A stretch of DNA of 64,000 bases from Salmonella enterica subsp. enterica serovar Typhimurium str. LT2 (GTDB lineage Bacteria; Pseudomonadota; Gammaproteobacteria; Enterobacterales; Enterobacteriaceae): NCBI RefSeq assembly GCF_000006945.2, contig NC_003197.2:1860001-1924000 (forward strand), read 5' to 3'. The notes under the pieces were generated by a model. The model did not search any database. It was given only the letters and a program-made list of their open reading frames with translations, and was not told where the DNA came from. This document shows, one piece after another, positions 1 through 9,246 of this stretch (the first letter of the stretch is position 1; the number at the start of each line of letters is the position of its first letter). The position numbers and the translations under genes were made by a program.

Positions 1-2150
1 AGGTTAGAACGCCAGATGAACAGGTTACGCGGGTGGTTTTTACCGTTTTCCGGCTGCTCGGCGGCAAAGCGAATCGAACCCTCTTTCAGGGATTTGACGG
101 TATAGTCTACCGGCGTCATACCGGCTTTTTCCGCTTCACGCGCAATATACAGCGGGTTAGTGCCTAACTGCGGCGCCGACGGCAACCAGCCCATACGTTC
201 GGCGCGCACATTGAAGTCAATCAGATGGCCGCTATAGCGGGATTTGTCCGCCATCGGCGACAGTAATTCCTCGGCGGTCACCGTCTCGTAGCGCCACTGG
301 CTGGAGTGGTTATAGAAGTAAGAGGTGCTATTCATGTGACGCGCCGGACGCTGCCAGTCAAGGGCAAACGCCAGCGGCTGCCAGCCGGTCTGCGGACGCA
401 GTTTTTCCTGGCCGACGTAGTGCGCCCAGCCGCCGCCGCTCTGACCAACGCAACCACAGAACACCAACATATTGATCAGCCCGCGATAGTTCATATCGAG
501 GTGATACCAGTGGTTCAGACCGGCGCCAACGATAATCATTGAACGCCCGTGCGTTTTGTCCGCGTTATCGGCGAACTCCCGTGCGATACGGATGATCTGC
601 GCCCGCGGCACGCCGGTGATCTGCTCGGCCCATGCTGGCGTATACGCTTTGGTATCATCATAACTGGCGGCACAATTTTCATCGTTCAGGCCGCGTTCCA
701 GACCATAGTTCGCCATGGTCAGGTCATACACGGTGGTGACTAACGCTGAAGAACCATCGGCCAGTTGCAGACGTTTTGCCGGCAGTTTATGCAGCAGGAC
801 GTTATCCAGCGCCACATGATTAAAGTACTCTGAACCCTCGCCGCCGAAATACGGGAAGCCCACGTCAGCAATCTCATCCTGGCTGCCCAGCAAGCTGAGC
901 TGCAATTCAGTTTCTGCACCGGTAGTCCCGTCGCGCTGTTCGAGGTTCCATTTGCCTTTTTCGCCCCAGCGGAAACCAATTGAACCGTTTGGCGCTACCA
1001 TTTCACCGTTGCTGTTGATAGCGACGGTTTTCCATTCCGGGTTATTTTCCTGCCCCAGCGAATCAACGAGATCGGCAGCGCGCAGCATACGACCTGCGGC
1101 ATAATAACCATCACGCTCTTCAAGCATCACCAGCATTGGCATGTCGGTATAGCGACGGACATAATCGGTGAAGTACTGGCGCGGGTTGTCGAGGTGGAAC
1201 TCGCGCAGCATGACGTGGCCCATCGCCAGCGCCATCGCCGCATCGGTCCCCTGCTTCGGCGCCAGCCACAGATCGCACAGTTTGGCGATTTCAGCATAGT
1301 CCGGCGTCACCGCGACGGTTTTAGTGCCTTTGTAACGTACTTCGGTAAAGAAGTGGGCGTCCGGCGTACGGGTTTGCGGCACGTTAGAGCCCCAGGCGAT
1401 AATATAGCTGGAGTTGTACCAGTCAGCGGATTCCGGCACGTCGGTCTGCTCGCCCCAGGTTTGCGGGGAGGCTGGCGGCAGGTCGCAGTACCAGTCGTAG
1501 AAGCTCAGGCAGGTACCGCCAATCAGCGAAAGATAACGTGCGCCGGAAGCGTAGGAAACCATCGACATCGCCGGGATGGGTGAGAAGCCCGCGACGCGGT
1601 CAGGGCCATAGGTTTTCACGGTGTACACGTTGGAGGCGGCGATCAGCTCGTTCACTTCCTGCCATGAGGAGCGAACAAAGCCGCCACGACCACGCGCCTG
1701 TTTGAAGCTTTTGGCTTTATCGGCATCTTCAATGATGGAGGCCCATGCCTCTACCGGATCGCGATGCAGTTTTTTCGCCTCGCGCCACATCTTCATCAGA
1801 CGTTTGCGCATTAGCGGATATTTCAGTCGGTTAGCGCTGTAGAGATACCAGGAGTAGCTTGCCCCGCGCGGGCAGCCGCGAGGTTCATGGTTTGGCATGT
1901 CAGGACGGGTGCGCGGGTAATCGGTTTGCTGTGTTTCCCAGGTCACCAGACCATTTTTGACATAAATTTTCCAGCTACAAGAACCGGTGCAGTTCACCCC
2001 ATGGGTTGAGCGCACAATTTTGTCATGCTGCCAACGTTGGCGGTATCCGTCCTCCCAGTCCCGGTTTGTTTCGAGAAGCTGGCCGTGCCCATCGGCAAAG
2101 GTTTCGCCCTTCTGCTTGAAGTAGCGAAACCGGTCCAGGAATTTACTCAT
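1..2150 (-). CDS. narG: Respiratory nitrate reductase 1 alpha subunit (5' part)
   Basis: Catalytic molybdenum (bis-MGD) subunit of the membrane-bound NarGHI nitrate reductase, which reduces nitrate to nitrite with electrons from quinol on the cytoplasmic side. The reading frame starts at the ATG complementary to 2148-2150 (MSKFLDRFRY...) and stays open to the window edge, so about 716 of the roughly 1,247 family residues are present. Near the N-terminus the HGVNCTGSCSW segment gives the His and Cys ligands expected for the FS0 [4Fe-4S] cluster, followed by a further Cys in the EPRGCPRGA stretch. An FNR box lies about 90 bases upstream of the start, and narK lies upstream on the same strand. 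The C-terminus and narHJI are outside the window. Confidence 0.97.
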   Translation of the reverse strand, partial: MSKFLDRFRYFKQKGETFADGHGQLLETNRDWEDGYRQRWQHDKIVRSTHGVNCTGSCSWKIYVKNGLVTWETQQTDYPRTRPDMPNHEPRGCPRGASYSWYLYSANRLKYPLMRKRLMKMWREAKKLHRDPVEAWASIIEDADKAKSFKQARGRGGFVRSSWQEVNELIAASNVYTVKTYGPDRVAGFSPIPAMSMVSYASGARYLSLIGGTCLSFYDWYCDLPPASPQTWGEQTDVPESADWYNSSYIIAWGSNVPQTRTPDAHFFTEVRYKGTKTVAVTPDYAEIAKLCDLWLAPKQGTDAAMALAMGHVMLREFHLDNPRQYFTDYVRRYTDMPMLVMLEERDGYYAAGRMLRAADLVDSLGQENNPEWKTVAINSNGEMVAPNGSIGFRWGEKGKWNLEQRDGTTGAETELQLSLLGSQDEIADVGFPYFGGEGSEYFNHVALDNVLLHKLPAKRLQLADGSSALVTTVYDLTMANYGLERGLNDENCAASYDDTKAYTPAWAEQITGVPRAQIIRIAREFADNADKTHGRSMIIVGAGLNHWYHLDMNYRGLINMLVFCGCVGQSGGGWAHYVGQEKLRPQTGWQPLAFALDWQRPARHMNSTSYFYNHSSQWRYETVTAEELLSPMADKSRYSGHLIDFNVRAERMGWLPSAPQLGTNPLYIAREAEKAGMTPVDYTVKSLKEGSIRFAAEQPENGKNHPRNLFIWRSN

Positions 2151-2241
2151 CGGGTTTCTCCTGTGTGGAACCTTACGGCTCTCTGATAAATCGACATTGC
2201 TTAACTAAGGGCGAAGGTAACGCGCTGAATGGGCGTGAGAA

Positions 2242-2255
2242 TTGATAACGATCAA
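2242..2255 (-). promoter_or_regulatory. FNR box of the narG promoter
   Basis: TTGATAACGATCAA is a perfect TTGAT-N4-ATCAA dyad. It sits 93-106 bases upstream of the narG start codon, where anaerobic activation of narGHJI by FNR would be expected. Confidence 0.85.
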
Positions 2256-2494
2256 GGCGGACAGGGATGCAAATGGCGCGCAAACCTCCTGCATACTCCT
2301 TTGGGAGGAGGAGTTTTATTTATATATATTACTGATTTAATTACATAAAATTAAATTTACGCACGACATGAATGTTAAATTTTCAACAAGTGGGTATTAA
2401 GGGGTATCCCCCTGGATGACCGATAAAGATGTGCGTGGTTAGCCCTGCCGCGTCTCTCTTCTTGATTATAAGTATGTTGTAACTAAATACAGAT

Positions 2495-2521
2495 AAAAAA
2501 AAGCGCGGTCTAACGCCGCGC
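2495..2521 (-). terminator. Rho-independent terminator after narK
   Basis: The stem GCGCGG/CCGCGC (2503-2508 with 2516-2521) is followed on the minus strand by an uninterrupted T run (complement of 2495-2502). It lies 16 bases beyond the narK stop. Confidence 0.8.
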
Positions 2522-2537
2522 AAAGGATAATCAAAAG

Positions 2538-3935
2538 TTACTTTTTATTTTTAGAATGACGTCCATATACCGCCCAGGTAATAACGACGCAGGCGATATA
2601 GAAAATAAGAAAGACTTTCATCGCGCCGACTGGAGAACCGGTTAATGCTAAAGATGAACCAAACGCTTTCGGAATAAAAAAGCCGCCAATCGCGCCAATC
2701 GCGGAAATAAAGCCCAGCGCCGCCGCCGTATCAGTTGCCGCTTCACGCATGGCTCTTTCTTCCGACCCGCCTTCCGCTTTTACCCGGTCCATTGTCAGTT
2801 TACGGAAGATAACGGAGATCATCTGGAAGGTAGAACCACTCCCCAACCCAGCCGTCAGGAACAGCGCCAGAAATACCCCGTAGAACGCGATAAAGCTACC
2901 GCCAACGCCGCCAGTAGGTAATGTCAGGAACAGCAGACCGCTGAAAATCGCCATCAGGACAAAGTTGATAAGCGTGACGCGAGTCCCCCCCAGACGGTCA
3001 GAAATTGCGCCGCCTGCCGAACGCGCCAGCGCGCCGATAAACGGACCGAAAAACGCATAATGCAGGATCTGCACATCCGGGAATTGCGTTTTAGACAGCA
3101 TCGCGAACCCCGCGGAGAAACCGATAAACGATCCGAAGGTCGCCAGATACAGCAGACTCATGATCCACAGATGACCACGTTTGAGCACCGGCAGTTGCTC
3201 TTTTAGCGAGGCCTTAGACGTCGCCAGTTCGTTCATGCCGAACCACGCCGCCAGCGTAAAAATGGCCAGGAAAGGCACCCAAATCCAGGCCGCGTTCGCC
3301 AGATAGAGCTGAGAACCGTCCGGCTGCTCTACACCGTGGCTGCCAAAGGCGGCAAAGATAGAGAGCGAAACCACCAGCGGCGCAACCAGTTGCATCACGC
3401 TCACGCCCATATTGCCCAGACCACCGTTCAGACCCAGCGCGCCGCCCTGCTTTTGTTTAGGAAAGAAAAAGCTGATGTTCGCCATACTGGAGGCAAAGTT
3501 CGCGCCGGCAAAACCACACAGCAAGGAAATAATAATGAAGGTGCTAAATGGCGTACTGGTATCCTGAACGGCAAAGCCTAACCATACGCAGGGCACGATG
3601 AGGATACCGGTACTGAACGCTGTCCAGCGACGTCCGCCAAATAGCGGCACCATAAAGGAGTAAGGCACCCGTAGCAGCGCGCCGGAAACAGATGGCAGCG
3701 CAGTCAACATAAAGAGCTGATCGGTCGTAAAATTAAATCCCACTTTCGGCAGGTTCACCGCCACTGCGCTGAATAGCATCCAGACGCAAAACGCCAGCAG
3801 TAAACACGGCACAGAAATCCACAAATTACGGCTGGCGACACGATGGCCGCGCTGCTGCCAGAATGCCGGATCTTCCGGACGCCATTCCGTGATAACAGCG
3901 CCAGTTGCCCTTTCCGGGGCGGATAAGTGACTCAT
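2538..3935 (-). CDS. narK: Nitrate/nitrite transporter NarK
   Basis: Major-facilitator inner-membrane protein that exchanges nitrate for nitrite (or symports nitrate) during nitrate respiration. The protein is 465 residues, close to the 463 of E. coli NarK, with about twelve hydrophobic segments and the glycine-rich nitrate-signature stretches GFAGANFASSM and AALGFISAIGAIGGF. An upstream in-frame ATG would add 12 residues, but the start at 3935 (MSHLSAPERATG) was chosen because AGAGGTG sits just before it and it matches the family. narK is divergent from narX-narL and lies upstream of narG on the same strand. A perfect FNR box and several NarL heptamers precede it. Confidence 0.96.
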   Translation of the reverse strand: MSHLSAPERATGAVITEWRPEDPAFWQQRGHRVASRNLWISVPCLLLAFCVWMLFSAVAVNLPKVGFNFTTDQLFMLTALPSVSGALLRVPYSFMVPLFGGRRWTAFSTGILIVPCVWLGFAVQDTSTPFSTFIIISLLCGFAGANFASSMANISFFFPKQKQGGALGLNGGLGNMGVSVMQLVAPLVVSLSIFAAFGSHGVEQPDGSQLYLANAAWIWVPFLAIFTLAAWFGMNELATSKASLKEQLPVLKRGHLWIMSLLYLATFGSFIGFSAGFAMLSKTQFPDVQILHYAFFGPFIGALARSAGGAISDRLGGTRVTLINFVLMAIFSGLLFLTLPTGGVGGSFIAFYGVFLALFLTAGLGSGSTFQMISVIFRKLTMDRVKAEGGSEERAMREAATDTAAALGFISAIGAIGGFFIPKAFGSSLALTGSPVGAMKVFLIFYIACVVITWAVYGRHSKNKK

Positions 3936-4275
3936 AGACACCTCTGATTCTTGATTTGATGTCTGCCACATTAGGGTTTACTGCCGAAGGTAAGTTGATA
4001 TAAATCAAAGGAAAAGTCGTCATCACCGGCGACTAAAAATAGTTATTACCCTTAATGAGTAGGCTATTTTGGTAAAAAAGCTGTGGTTTTTCACCATGCT
4101 GTGTCTGTCTACTCCTTCCCGTCGCAGATACCTCTCTACAGCGGCAATTAAGGAGTAACTCGTTATAGGTATGGGTATACTCCGCTGTATCGTTGAGAAT
4201 AGCGGCACAGCCGATTGACGCCCCTCTTTTTTGCTACGTTTTTTCGGCGACATTACCCCGAAGAAAGAAGGTAAC
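3936..4275. promoter_or_regulatory. narK-narX divergent control region
   Basis: This 340-base gap holds no gene. It contains an FNR palindrome near narK and a cluster of NarL heptamers between about 4055 and 4184. These are TACTCAT (complement of 4055-4061), TACTCCT (4110-4116), TACCTCT (4129-4135), TACTCCT (complement of 4151-4157), TACCTAT (complement of 4165-4171) and TACCCAT (complement of 4171-4177). This matches the known nitrate-activated, FNR-dependent architecture of narK. The narX start is preceded by GAAGGTAAC. Confidence 0.75.
3995..4008 (-). promoter_or_regulatory. FNR box of the narK promoter
   Basis: TTGATATAAATCAA is a perfect TTGAT-N4-ATCAA dyad, 60-73 bases upstream of the narK start codon. 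It is the expected FNR activation site for narK. Confidence 0.85.
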
Positions 4276-6072
4276 ATGTTTAAACGGTGTTTCTCTCCTC
4301 TTACGCTGGTTAACCAACTGGCGCTGATTGTCATGCTCTCTACCGCTATCGGCGTGGCGGGGATGGCGGTTTCCGGCTGGCTGGTTCAGGGTGTGCAGGG
4401 TAGCGCTCATGCGATTAATAAAGCGGGCTCATTGCGTATGCAAAGCTATCGACTACTGGCAGCTGTCCCGCTGGATGCTAAAGATCAAAAGCTGCTGGAT
4501 GAGATGGAGCAAACGGCATTCAGCCCTGAACTGACCCGCGCCGCTGAGCGAGACGGGCAGCAGAAGCAGCTTAAAGCGTTGCAGGATTACTGGCATAACG
4601 AACTCTCGCCAGGGCTACAGCACGCGCAAAACGCGCACGCGGTCGCAGAAGATGTCACGCGCTTTGTGGCGGGCCTGGATCGCCTGGTGACGTCGTTCGA
4701 CCATACGACTGAATTGCGTATCGAACGCGTGGTATTAGTTCACCGGGTAATGGCGATCTTTATGGCGCTATTGCTGGTATTTACGATTATCTGGCTACGT
4801 GTTCGCCTTTTGCAGCCCTGGAAACAGTTGTTATCAATGGCGCGCGCCGTCAGTCAGCGCGACTTTACCCAACGTGCCAATATCAGTGGACGCAATGAGA
4901 TGGCCGCGTTGGGTTCTGCGCTCAATAATATGTCTGAAGAACTGGCCGAAAGTTATGCGGTACTGGAACAGCGCGTACAGGAAAAAACAGCCGGTCTGGA
5001 ACATAAAAACCAGATTCTCTCGTTTTTGTGGCAAGCCAACCGCCGACTGCATTCACAGGCTCCGCTATGTGAGCGTCTTTCACCGGTACTGAATGGCCTG
5101 CAAAATTTAACCCAGTTGCATGATATTGAGCTGCGGGTCTATGACCTGGAAGATGAAGATAATCACCAGGAATTTACCTGTCAGTCGGACATCAGTTGCG
5201 ATGATAAAGGCTGCCACCTTTGCCCACGTAGCGCCCTGCCGATGATTAACGGCGGCACCACCTTAAAATGGCGGCTCACCGACTCTCACACCCAATACGG
5301 TATTTTGCTGGCGACGCTGCCCTATGGACGCCATCTCAGCCACGATCAACAACAGTTGGTGGACACGCTGGTTGAACAGCTTACCGCGACTCTGGCGCTC
5401 GACAGGCATCAGGAGCGCCAGCAGCAGTTGATTGTCATGGAAGAGCGTGCCACCATTGCCCGCGAACTGCATGATTCTATTGCCCAGTCGCTCTCTTGTA
5501 TGAAGATGCAGGTGAGCTGCCTGCAAATGCAGGGCGACGTGTTACCGGAAAGCAGCCGTGAGTTACTCAGCCAAATTCGCAATGAGCTAAACTGCTCCTG
5601 GGCGCAACTGCGCGAACTGTTAACCACTTTCCGGTTACAGTTGACGGAACCCGGGCTACGTCCGGCGCTGGAGGCAAGCTGCCAGGAGTTCAGCGCCCGG
5701 TTTGGCTTTACGGTAAAACTGGATTATCAGCTTCCCCCCCGCCTGGTGCCTTCACACCAGGCGATACACCTGTTGCAAATTGCCAGGGAAGCCCTCAGCA
5801 ACGCCCTTAAACACTCTCATGCCGACGATGTGGTGGTGACAGTGACGCAATGTGGCAAACAGGTCAAACTAAAAGTGCAGGATAATGGCTGCGGCGTCCC
5901 GGAAAACGCCGAACGCAGTAATCACTACGGCATGATCATCATGCGCGATCGGGCGCAAAGTTTGCGCGGCGATTGCCAGGTACGCCGACGCGAGACTGGC
6001 GGAACAGAGGTCACTGTTACTTTTATTCCAGAAACAAACTTCACAGAAACCCAGGGAGATACCCATGAATAA
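4276..6072 (+). CDS. narX: Nitrate/nitrite sensor histidine kinase NarX
   Basis: Membrane sensor kinase that detects nitrate in the periplasm and phosphorylates NarL. At 598 residues it equals the E. coli protein. Visible parts in order are an N-terminal membrane segment, the periplasmic nitrate-binding P-box (NKAGSLRMQSYRLLA), a second membrane segment (VMAIFMALLLVFTIIWL), a HAMP linker, a cysteine-rich central module with CDDKGCHLC, the HPK7-type phosphoacceptor ARELHDSIAQSLS (His at about residue 399), and an ATPase domain with NALKHS and DNGCG. An in-frame upstream start would add 15 residues; ATG 4276 was chosen for its ribosome site and length. The stop overlaps the narL start by 8 bases. 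Confidence 0.97.
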   Translation: MFKRCFSPLTLVNQLALIVMLSTAIGVAGMAVSGWLVQGVQGSAHAINKAGSLRMQSYRLLAAVPLDAKDQKLLDEMEQTAFSPELTRAAERDGQQKQLKALQDYWHNELSPGLQHAQNAHAVAEDVTRFVAGLDRLVTSFDHTTELRIERVVLVHRVMAIFMALLLVFTIIWLRVRLLQPWKQLLSMARAVSQRDFTQRANISGRNEMAALGSALNNMSEELAESYAVLEQRVQEKTAGLEHKNQILSFLWQANRRLHSQAPLCERLSPVLNGLQNLTQLHDIELRVYDLEDEDNHQEFTCQSDISCDDKGCHLCPRSALPMINGGTTLKWRLTDSHTQYGILLATLPYGRHLSHDQQQLVDTLVEQLTATLALDRHQERQQQLIVMEERATIARELHDSIAQSLSCMKMQVSCLQMQGDVLPESSRELLSQIRNELNCSWAQLRELLTTFRLQLTEPGLRPALEASCQEFSARFGFTVKLDYQLPPRLVPSHQAIHLLQIAREALSNALKHSHADDVVVTVTQCGKQVKLKVQDNGCGVPENAERSNHYGMIIMRDRAQSLRGDCQVRRRETGGTEVTVTFIPETNFTETQGDTHE

Positions 6073-6715
6073 TCAGGAACCGGCAACCATCCTGTTAATC
6101 GATGACCATCCGATGCTACGCACGGGTGTAAAGCAGCTTGTGAGTATGGCGCCCGATATCAGCGTGGTCGGAGAAGCCAGCAACGGTGAGCAGGGTATTG
6201 ACCTGGCGGAATCGCTCGATCCCGATCTGATCCTCCTTGATTTGAATATGCCGGGAATGAATGGTCTCGAAACGCTGGATAAATTACGCGAAAAAGCGCT
6301 GTCAGGACGTATTGTCGTTTTCAGCGTATCCAACCATGAAGAAGATGTCGTCACGGCGCTAAAGCGCGGCGCGGACGGTTATCTGTTGAAAGACATGGAG
6401 CCGGAGGACTTGCTCAAAGCGTTACAACAGGCCGCCGCCGGCGAAATGGTATTAAGTGAAGCGTTAACGCCGGTACTGGCGGCCAGCCTGCGGGCCAACC
6501 GCGCCACCACCGATCGCGATGTAACGCAACTCACCCCGCGTGAGCGCGATATTCTGAAGCTCATCGCGCAGGGATTGCCGAATAAGATGATTGCCCGGCG
6601 TCTGGATATCACCGAAAGTACGGTCAAAGTGCACGTGAAACATATGCTCAAGAAAATGAAGCTGAAATCGCGCGTGGAGGCCGCCGTCTGGGTACATCAG
6701 GAACGCATCTTTTAA
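6065..6715 (+). CDS. narL: Nitrate/nitrite response regulator NarL
   Basis: DNA-binding response regulator that activates narGHJI and narK and represses alternative anaerobic pathways when nitrate is present. It has 216 residues, with a receiver domain containing Asp59 in LILLDLNMPG, the acidic pair in LIDDHP, and Lys near residue 109 (GYLLKDME). The C-terminal LuxR-type helix-turn-helix starts at LTPRERDILKLIAQG, with recognition helix TESTVKVHVKHML. The start overlaps narX by 8 bases (ATGAATAA), which points to translational coupling. The stop abuts the convergent ychO stop with no spacer. Confidence 0.98.
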   Translation: MNNQEPATILLIDDHPMLRTGVKQLVSMAPDISVVGEASNGEQGIDLAESLDPDLILLDLNMPGMNGLETLDKLREKALSGRIVVFSVSNHEEDVVTALKRGADGYLLKDMEPEDLLKALQQAAAGEMVLSEALTPVLAASLRANRATTDRDVTQLTPRERDILKLIAQGLPNKMIARRLDITESTVKVHVKHMLKKMKLKSRVEAAVWVHQERIF

Positions 6716-8140
6716 TTATTGCTCCTGGAACGGTTGCCAATGCGGATTATCGTCCGGCATCGTGATAAACGGTTCAGTCAGCGCGAGCGTGATCTCATTG
6801 GAAGAGACACGCTGACCTTTTTCATCCTCAACCACCACCGATAAACGCCAGCGATTTGCCGCGCCTTCGCGGTGATCCCAGGCCGGCATAATGATTGTCC
6901 AGCCCTCGGTACTGCGGGTGTCCGTTCCTGCCGTCAAACTTAATGCCTGTGTATCGCCCTGCCAGCTCAAATGACGAATACCGTGCACGCTGCGCACCTG
7001 CAATTTTAACGCAACCGTCTCACCAGGCGTAAGATCCCAGGGCGGCGTCGCCAGAAAAACCGTTAACGTTTTACGCTGCCGATACTCCATTGTCGGCAGC
7101 GAGTTACGTTGCGGCGTATCATAGCGGCTACCGCGTAATGACTGGCTTTGCGCCACTTCACTGGCGGCAAGCTGCTTTTTGAGCGGCACGCCGAAGCGGT
7201 AGTTAAGCGTCAGCCCCAGGTTATTTTGACTGACCCCGCTCTCGCCCTGTTTGTGCTGGGCGGTCATGGTAAGCAAAGGTACTGGCGTATAGTTGAGACC
7301 CAGTTTTAACGCGACAGGATTGTGATACCCCGTTCCGGAGTCAAACAGATCCACGCTATCGCCAAAGTACTGCTCCAGACTAACGCTGGTATTGATATGC
7401 TGGTAAAACGGCAGGCGCATTTGCGCGTTGATATCATATCCGCGCGCCATTCGCTGTTCTAAGGTCGCCGTATGCGTCTGCCAGTCGGCAAAAGGCTGAT
7501 AATAGTTGGCGGATAAACGCAAATATTCTCCCCACGCCTCCGCGCCAAAGCCGGCGCGCTGTAGATTTTCATCCAGCAGATTATCGTAAAAGGTATTATA
7601 GCCAAGAAGCCAGCCATCCTGCGCCCAGCGCTGTCCTACGCCAATGTTGCTTACCAGTCCGTCAGTCTGTTGCGTAAGACCAAGCTGGCTCCAGGTCAGA
7701 TAGCGCTGTTTATCCTGTAAAGGGATAAACCAGCTTCCGCGACTGCCGTTAAAATGACCTTCGTTATCGACGTTAATATCCACGCTGGCGCTGCCCCAGG
7801 CTGATAGCCAGCTTTCAAGCTGCTGGTTAACCTGCTCGCTGACCACATCGCGTACCTGTCCGAAAGCGAATTGCCGCGCCTGTTCACCAGTATCCAGATC
7901 GTTATTTTTCATGCTGGCTTCGCCAAACGCTTTGGCCATCTCGGCAAAATGCTTTTCCCCTTCGTGGGATTCCGGCATCATGCCTAAATCCGGCAGACGG
8001 TTTTGCGTGAAAGGATCTTGCGCCTGCGCACGGATCGTACCGCTGGCAGCCAGCAAGAGAAGCGAGAGTGAGAATGAACGAAAAACAATACGGCTCAACG
8101 TGTCGGCAACTTCTACAACAAAAGATAAGAGGAATGACAT
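6716..8140 (-). CDS. ychO: Invasin-like outer-membrane protein YchO
   Basis: Inverse-autotransporter/intimin-type beta-barrel protein of unknown ligand (called ychP in older annotation). The mature part has the family hallmarks: SWLSAWGSASVDINVDNEGHFNGSRGSW, periodic barrel strands such as GVGQRWAQDGWLLGYNTFYD, and LGLNYTPVPLLTMTAQHKQGE. A short C-terminal beta-sandwich-like region with LTPGETVALKLQ follows. As given it is 474 residues and the first 16 look like an extension before a signal peptide (IVFRSFSLSLLLLAASGTIRA). The TTG at 8092 would give a start at SRIVFRS matching the E. coli form. Neither start has a strong ribosome site, so the exact N-terminus is uncertain. Confidence 0.9.
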   Translation of the reverse strand: MSFLLSFVVEVADTLSRIVFRSFSLSLLLLAASGTIRAQAQDPFTQNRLPDLGMMPESHEGEKHFAEMAKAFGEASMKNNDLDTGEQARQFAFGQVRDVVSEQVNQQLESWLSAWGSASVDINVDNEGHFNGSRGSWFIPLQDKQRYLTWSQLGLTQQTDGLVSNIGVGQRWAQDGWLLGYNTFYDNLLDENLQRAGFGAEAWGEYLRLSANYYQPFADWQTHTATLEQRMARGYDINAQMRLPFYQHINTSVSLEQYFGDSVDLFDSGTGYHNPVALKLGLNYTPVPLLTMTAQHKQGESGVSQNNLGLTLNYRFGVPLKKQLAASEVAQSQSLRGSRYDTPQRNSLPTMEYRQRKTLTVFLATPPWDLTPGETVALKLQVRSVHGIRHLSWQGDTQALSLTAGTDTRSTEGWTIIMPAWDHREGAANRWRLSVVVEDEKGQRVSSNEITLALTEPFITMPDDNPHWQPFQEQ

Positions 8141-8316
8141 CAGAGTAAACCATAACGTGTCCGGACAGGTTTTGCAGCCTTTTCTCGTGCTTCCAGGAAT
8201 ATCCTTATTTTTTCCGCAGAGCGTCCCGGGATTTTATCCACGCATTTGGCGGTACCCGGTTCCCGAGGTAACATAACGCCATTGCCGACAAAATTTCTCA
8301 AGGAGAAGGGTTATCC

Positions 8317-8670
8317 ATGCAAAATATCGTCATTATCGCTAACGGCGCCGCCTACGGCAGCGAATCATTATTTAATAGCCTGCGTCTGGCCATTGCGCTG
8401 CGCGAGCAGGAAAGCCATCTCGATTTACGCCTGTTTTTGATGTCAGATGCCGTAACCGCAGGGTTACGCGGTCAAAAACCAGCCGAAGGCTACAATATTC
8501 AGCAAATGCTGGAAATTCTGACCGCGCAAAACGTACCGGTAAAATTATGCAAAACCTGTGCGGACGGACGTGGTATCACTCCCCTGCCGCTGATTGACGG
8601 TGTGGAAATCGGAACGCTGGTCGAGCTGGCGCAATGGACGCTGGCAGCGGACAAAGTGCTGACATTTTGA
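8317..8670 (+). CDS. ychN: DsrE/F-like small protein YchN
   Basis: A 117-residue protein of the DsrE/TusD-like sulfur-transfer fold, hexameric in E. coli, with no proven physiological role. The sequence shows the characteristic N-terminal strand MQNIVIIANGAAYG and the KLCKTCADGRG segment with two cysteines. A strong ribosome site (AAGGAGAAGGG) precedes the ATG. In E. coli K-12 chaC lies between ychN and chaB; here only 79 bases separate ychN from chaB, so chaC is absent. Confidence 0.93.
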   Translation: MQNIVIIANGAAYGSESLFNSLRLAIALREQESHLDLRLFLMSDAVTAGLRGQKPAEGYNIQQMLEILTAQNVPVKLCKTCADGRGITPLPLIDGVEIGTLVELAQWTLAADKVLTF

Positions 8671-8749
8671 ATCTGTACGCGGGAAAAGCTCCCGCGTCAG
8701 GATAGACTTCCGGCAAGAAAATCAGGCTAACACGCGAGTAATACCGCGT

Positions 8750-8980
8750 TTATTTTTTCTTATGCCATTTATCATCCTCGCCTTTTTCATAATCGTTTTT
8801 AACCGCCGCCCAGGCGACTTTGTGTGCGGTTTCCTCGCGGCTGGCGTCATCACGACGATCGGCTTTATCTTTATATTGCTCCCAGGCGCTATTAAACGCT
8901 TCTTTGTAAATGTCCTGGGCATGGGCTGGAAGAACATTCCGCACATTATCGGGTAAATCACTTTTGGCTTTATACGGCAT
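8750..8980 (-). CDS. chaB: ChaB family protein
   Basis: A 76-residue soluble, charged protein of the ChaB family, historically described as a putative regulator of the ChaA cation antiporter. The sequence begins MPYKAKSDLPDNVRNVLPAHAQ and ends in a lysine-rich tail (DDKWHKKK). An in-frame upstream ATG adds 9 residues; the start at 8980 was chosen because it matches the 76-residue family length. It is divergent from chaA. Functional assignment is by family only. Confidence 0.93.
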   Translation of the reverse strand: MPYKAKSDLPDNVRNVLPAHAQDIYKEAFNSAWEQYKDKADRRDDASREETAHKVAWAAVKNDYEKGEDDKWHKKK

Positions 8981-9246
8981 CAGCGCCTCCGTCTTCAGGG
9001 AAAACATTAAGTGTGGTAAACAATGCGTTATTACGCCAGTCGAGGAGGATTTTTGCTTTTTACGGAAATTAACTTTTTGTTATTTAAACACTGTTAAAAC
9101 AAGATGCTTGTTTTACTGACCTTGAAAGAAAAAAATCGTCTACGCCGTAAAACTACGTAAAAAACCACTAAAAAAATACAAATTTCTGCTATTTTTACCT
9201 TCTTTACTCTTTCCAAAATATTAACACCTGCACAAGGGAGACCCTC

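Larger units (their letters stand above)
2151..2537 (-). promoter_or_regulatory. narG promoter region (387 bases without a gene)
   Basis: This intergenic stretch between narK and narG holds the narK terminator at its far end, an FNR palindrome near narG, and NarL-type heptamers (TACYNMT class). These are TACTCCT at 2294-2300 on the plus strand and TACCCCT, the complement of 2400-2406, with a near match complementary to 2390-2396. The middle (about 2320-2380) is very AT-rich, as expected for an IHF-bent segment between upstream NarL sites and the promoter. No ORF is visible. The family knowledge is that narGHJI is activated by FNR without oxygen and by NarL-phosphate with nitrate. Confidence 0.7.
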
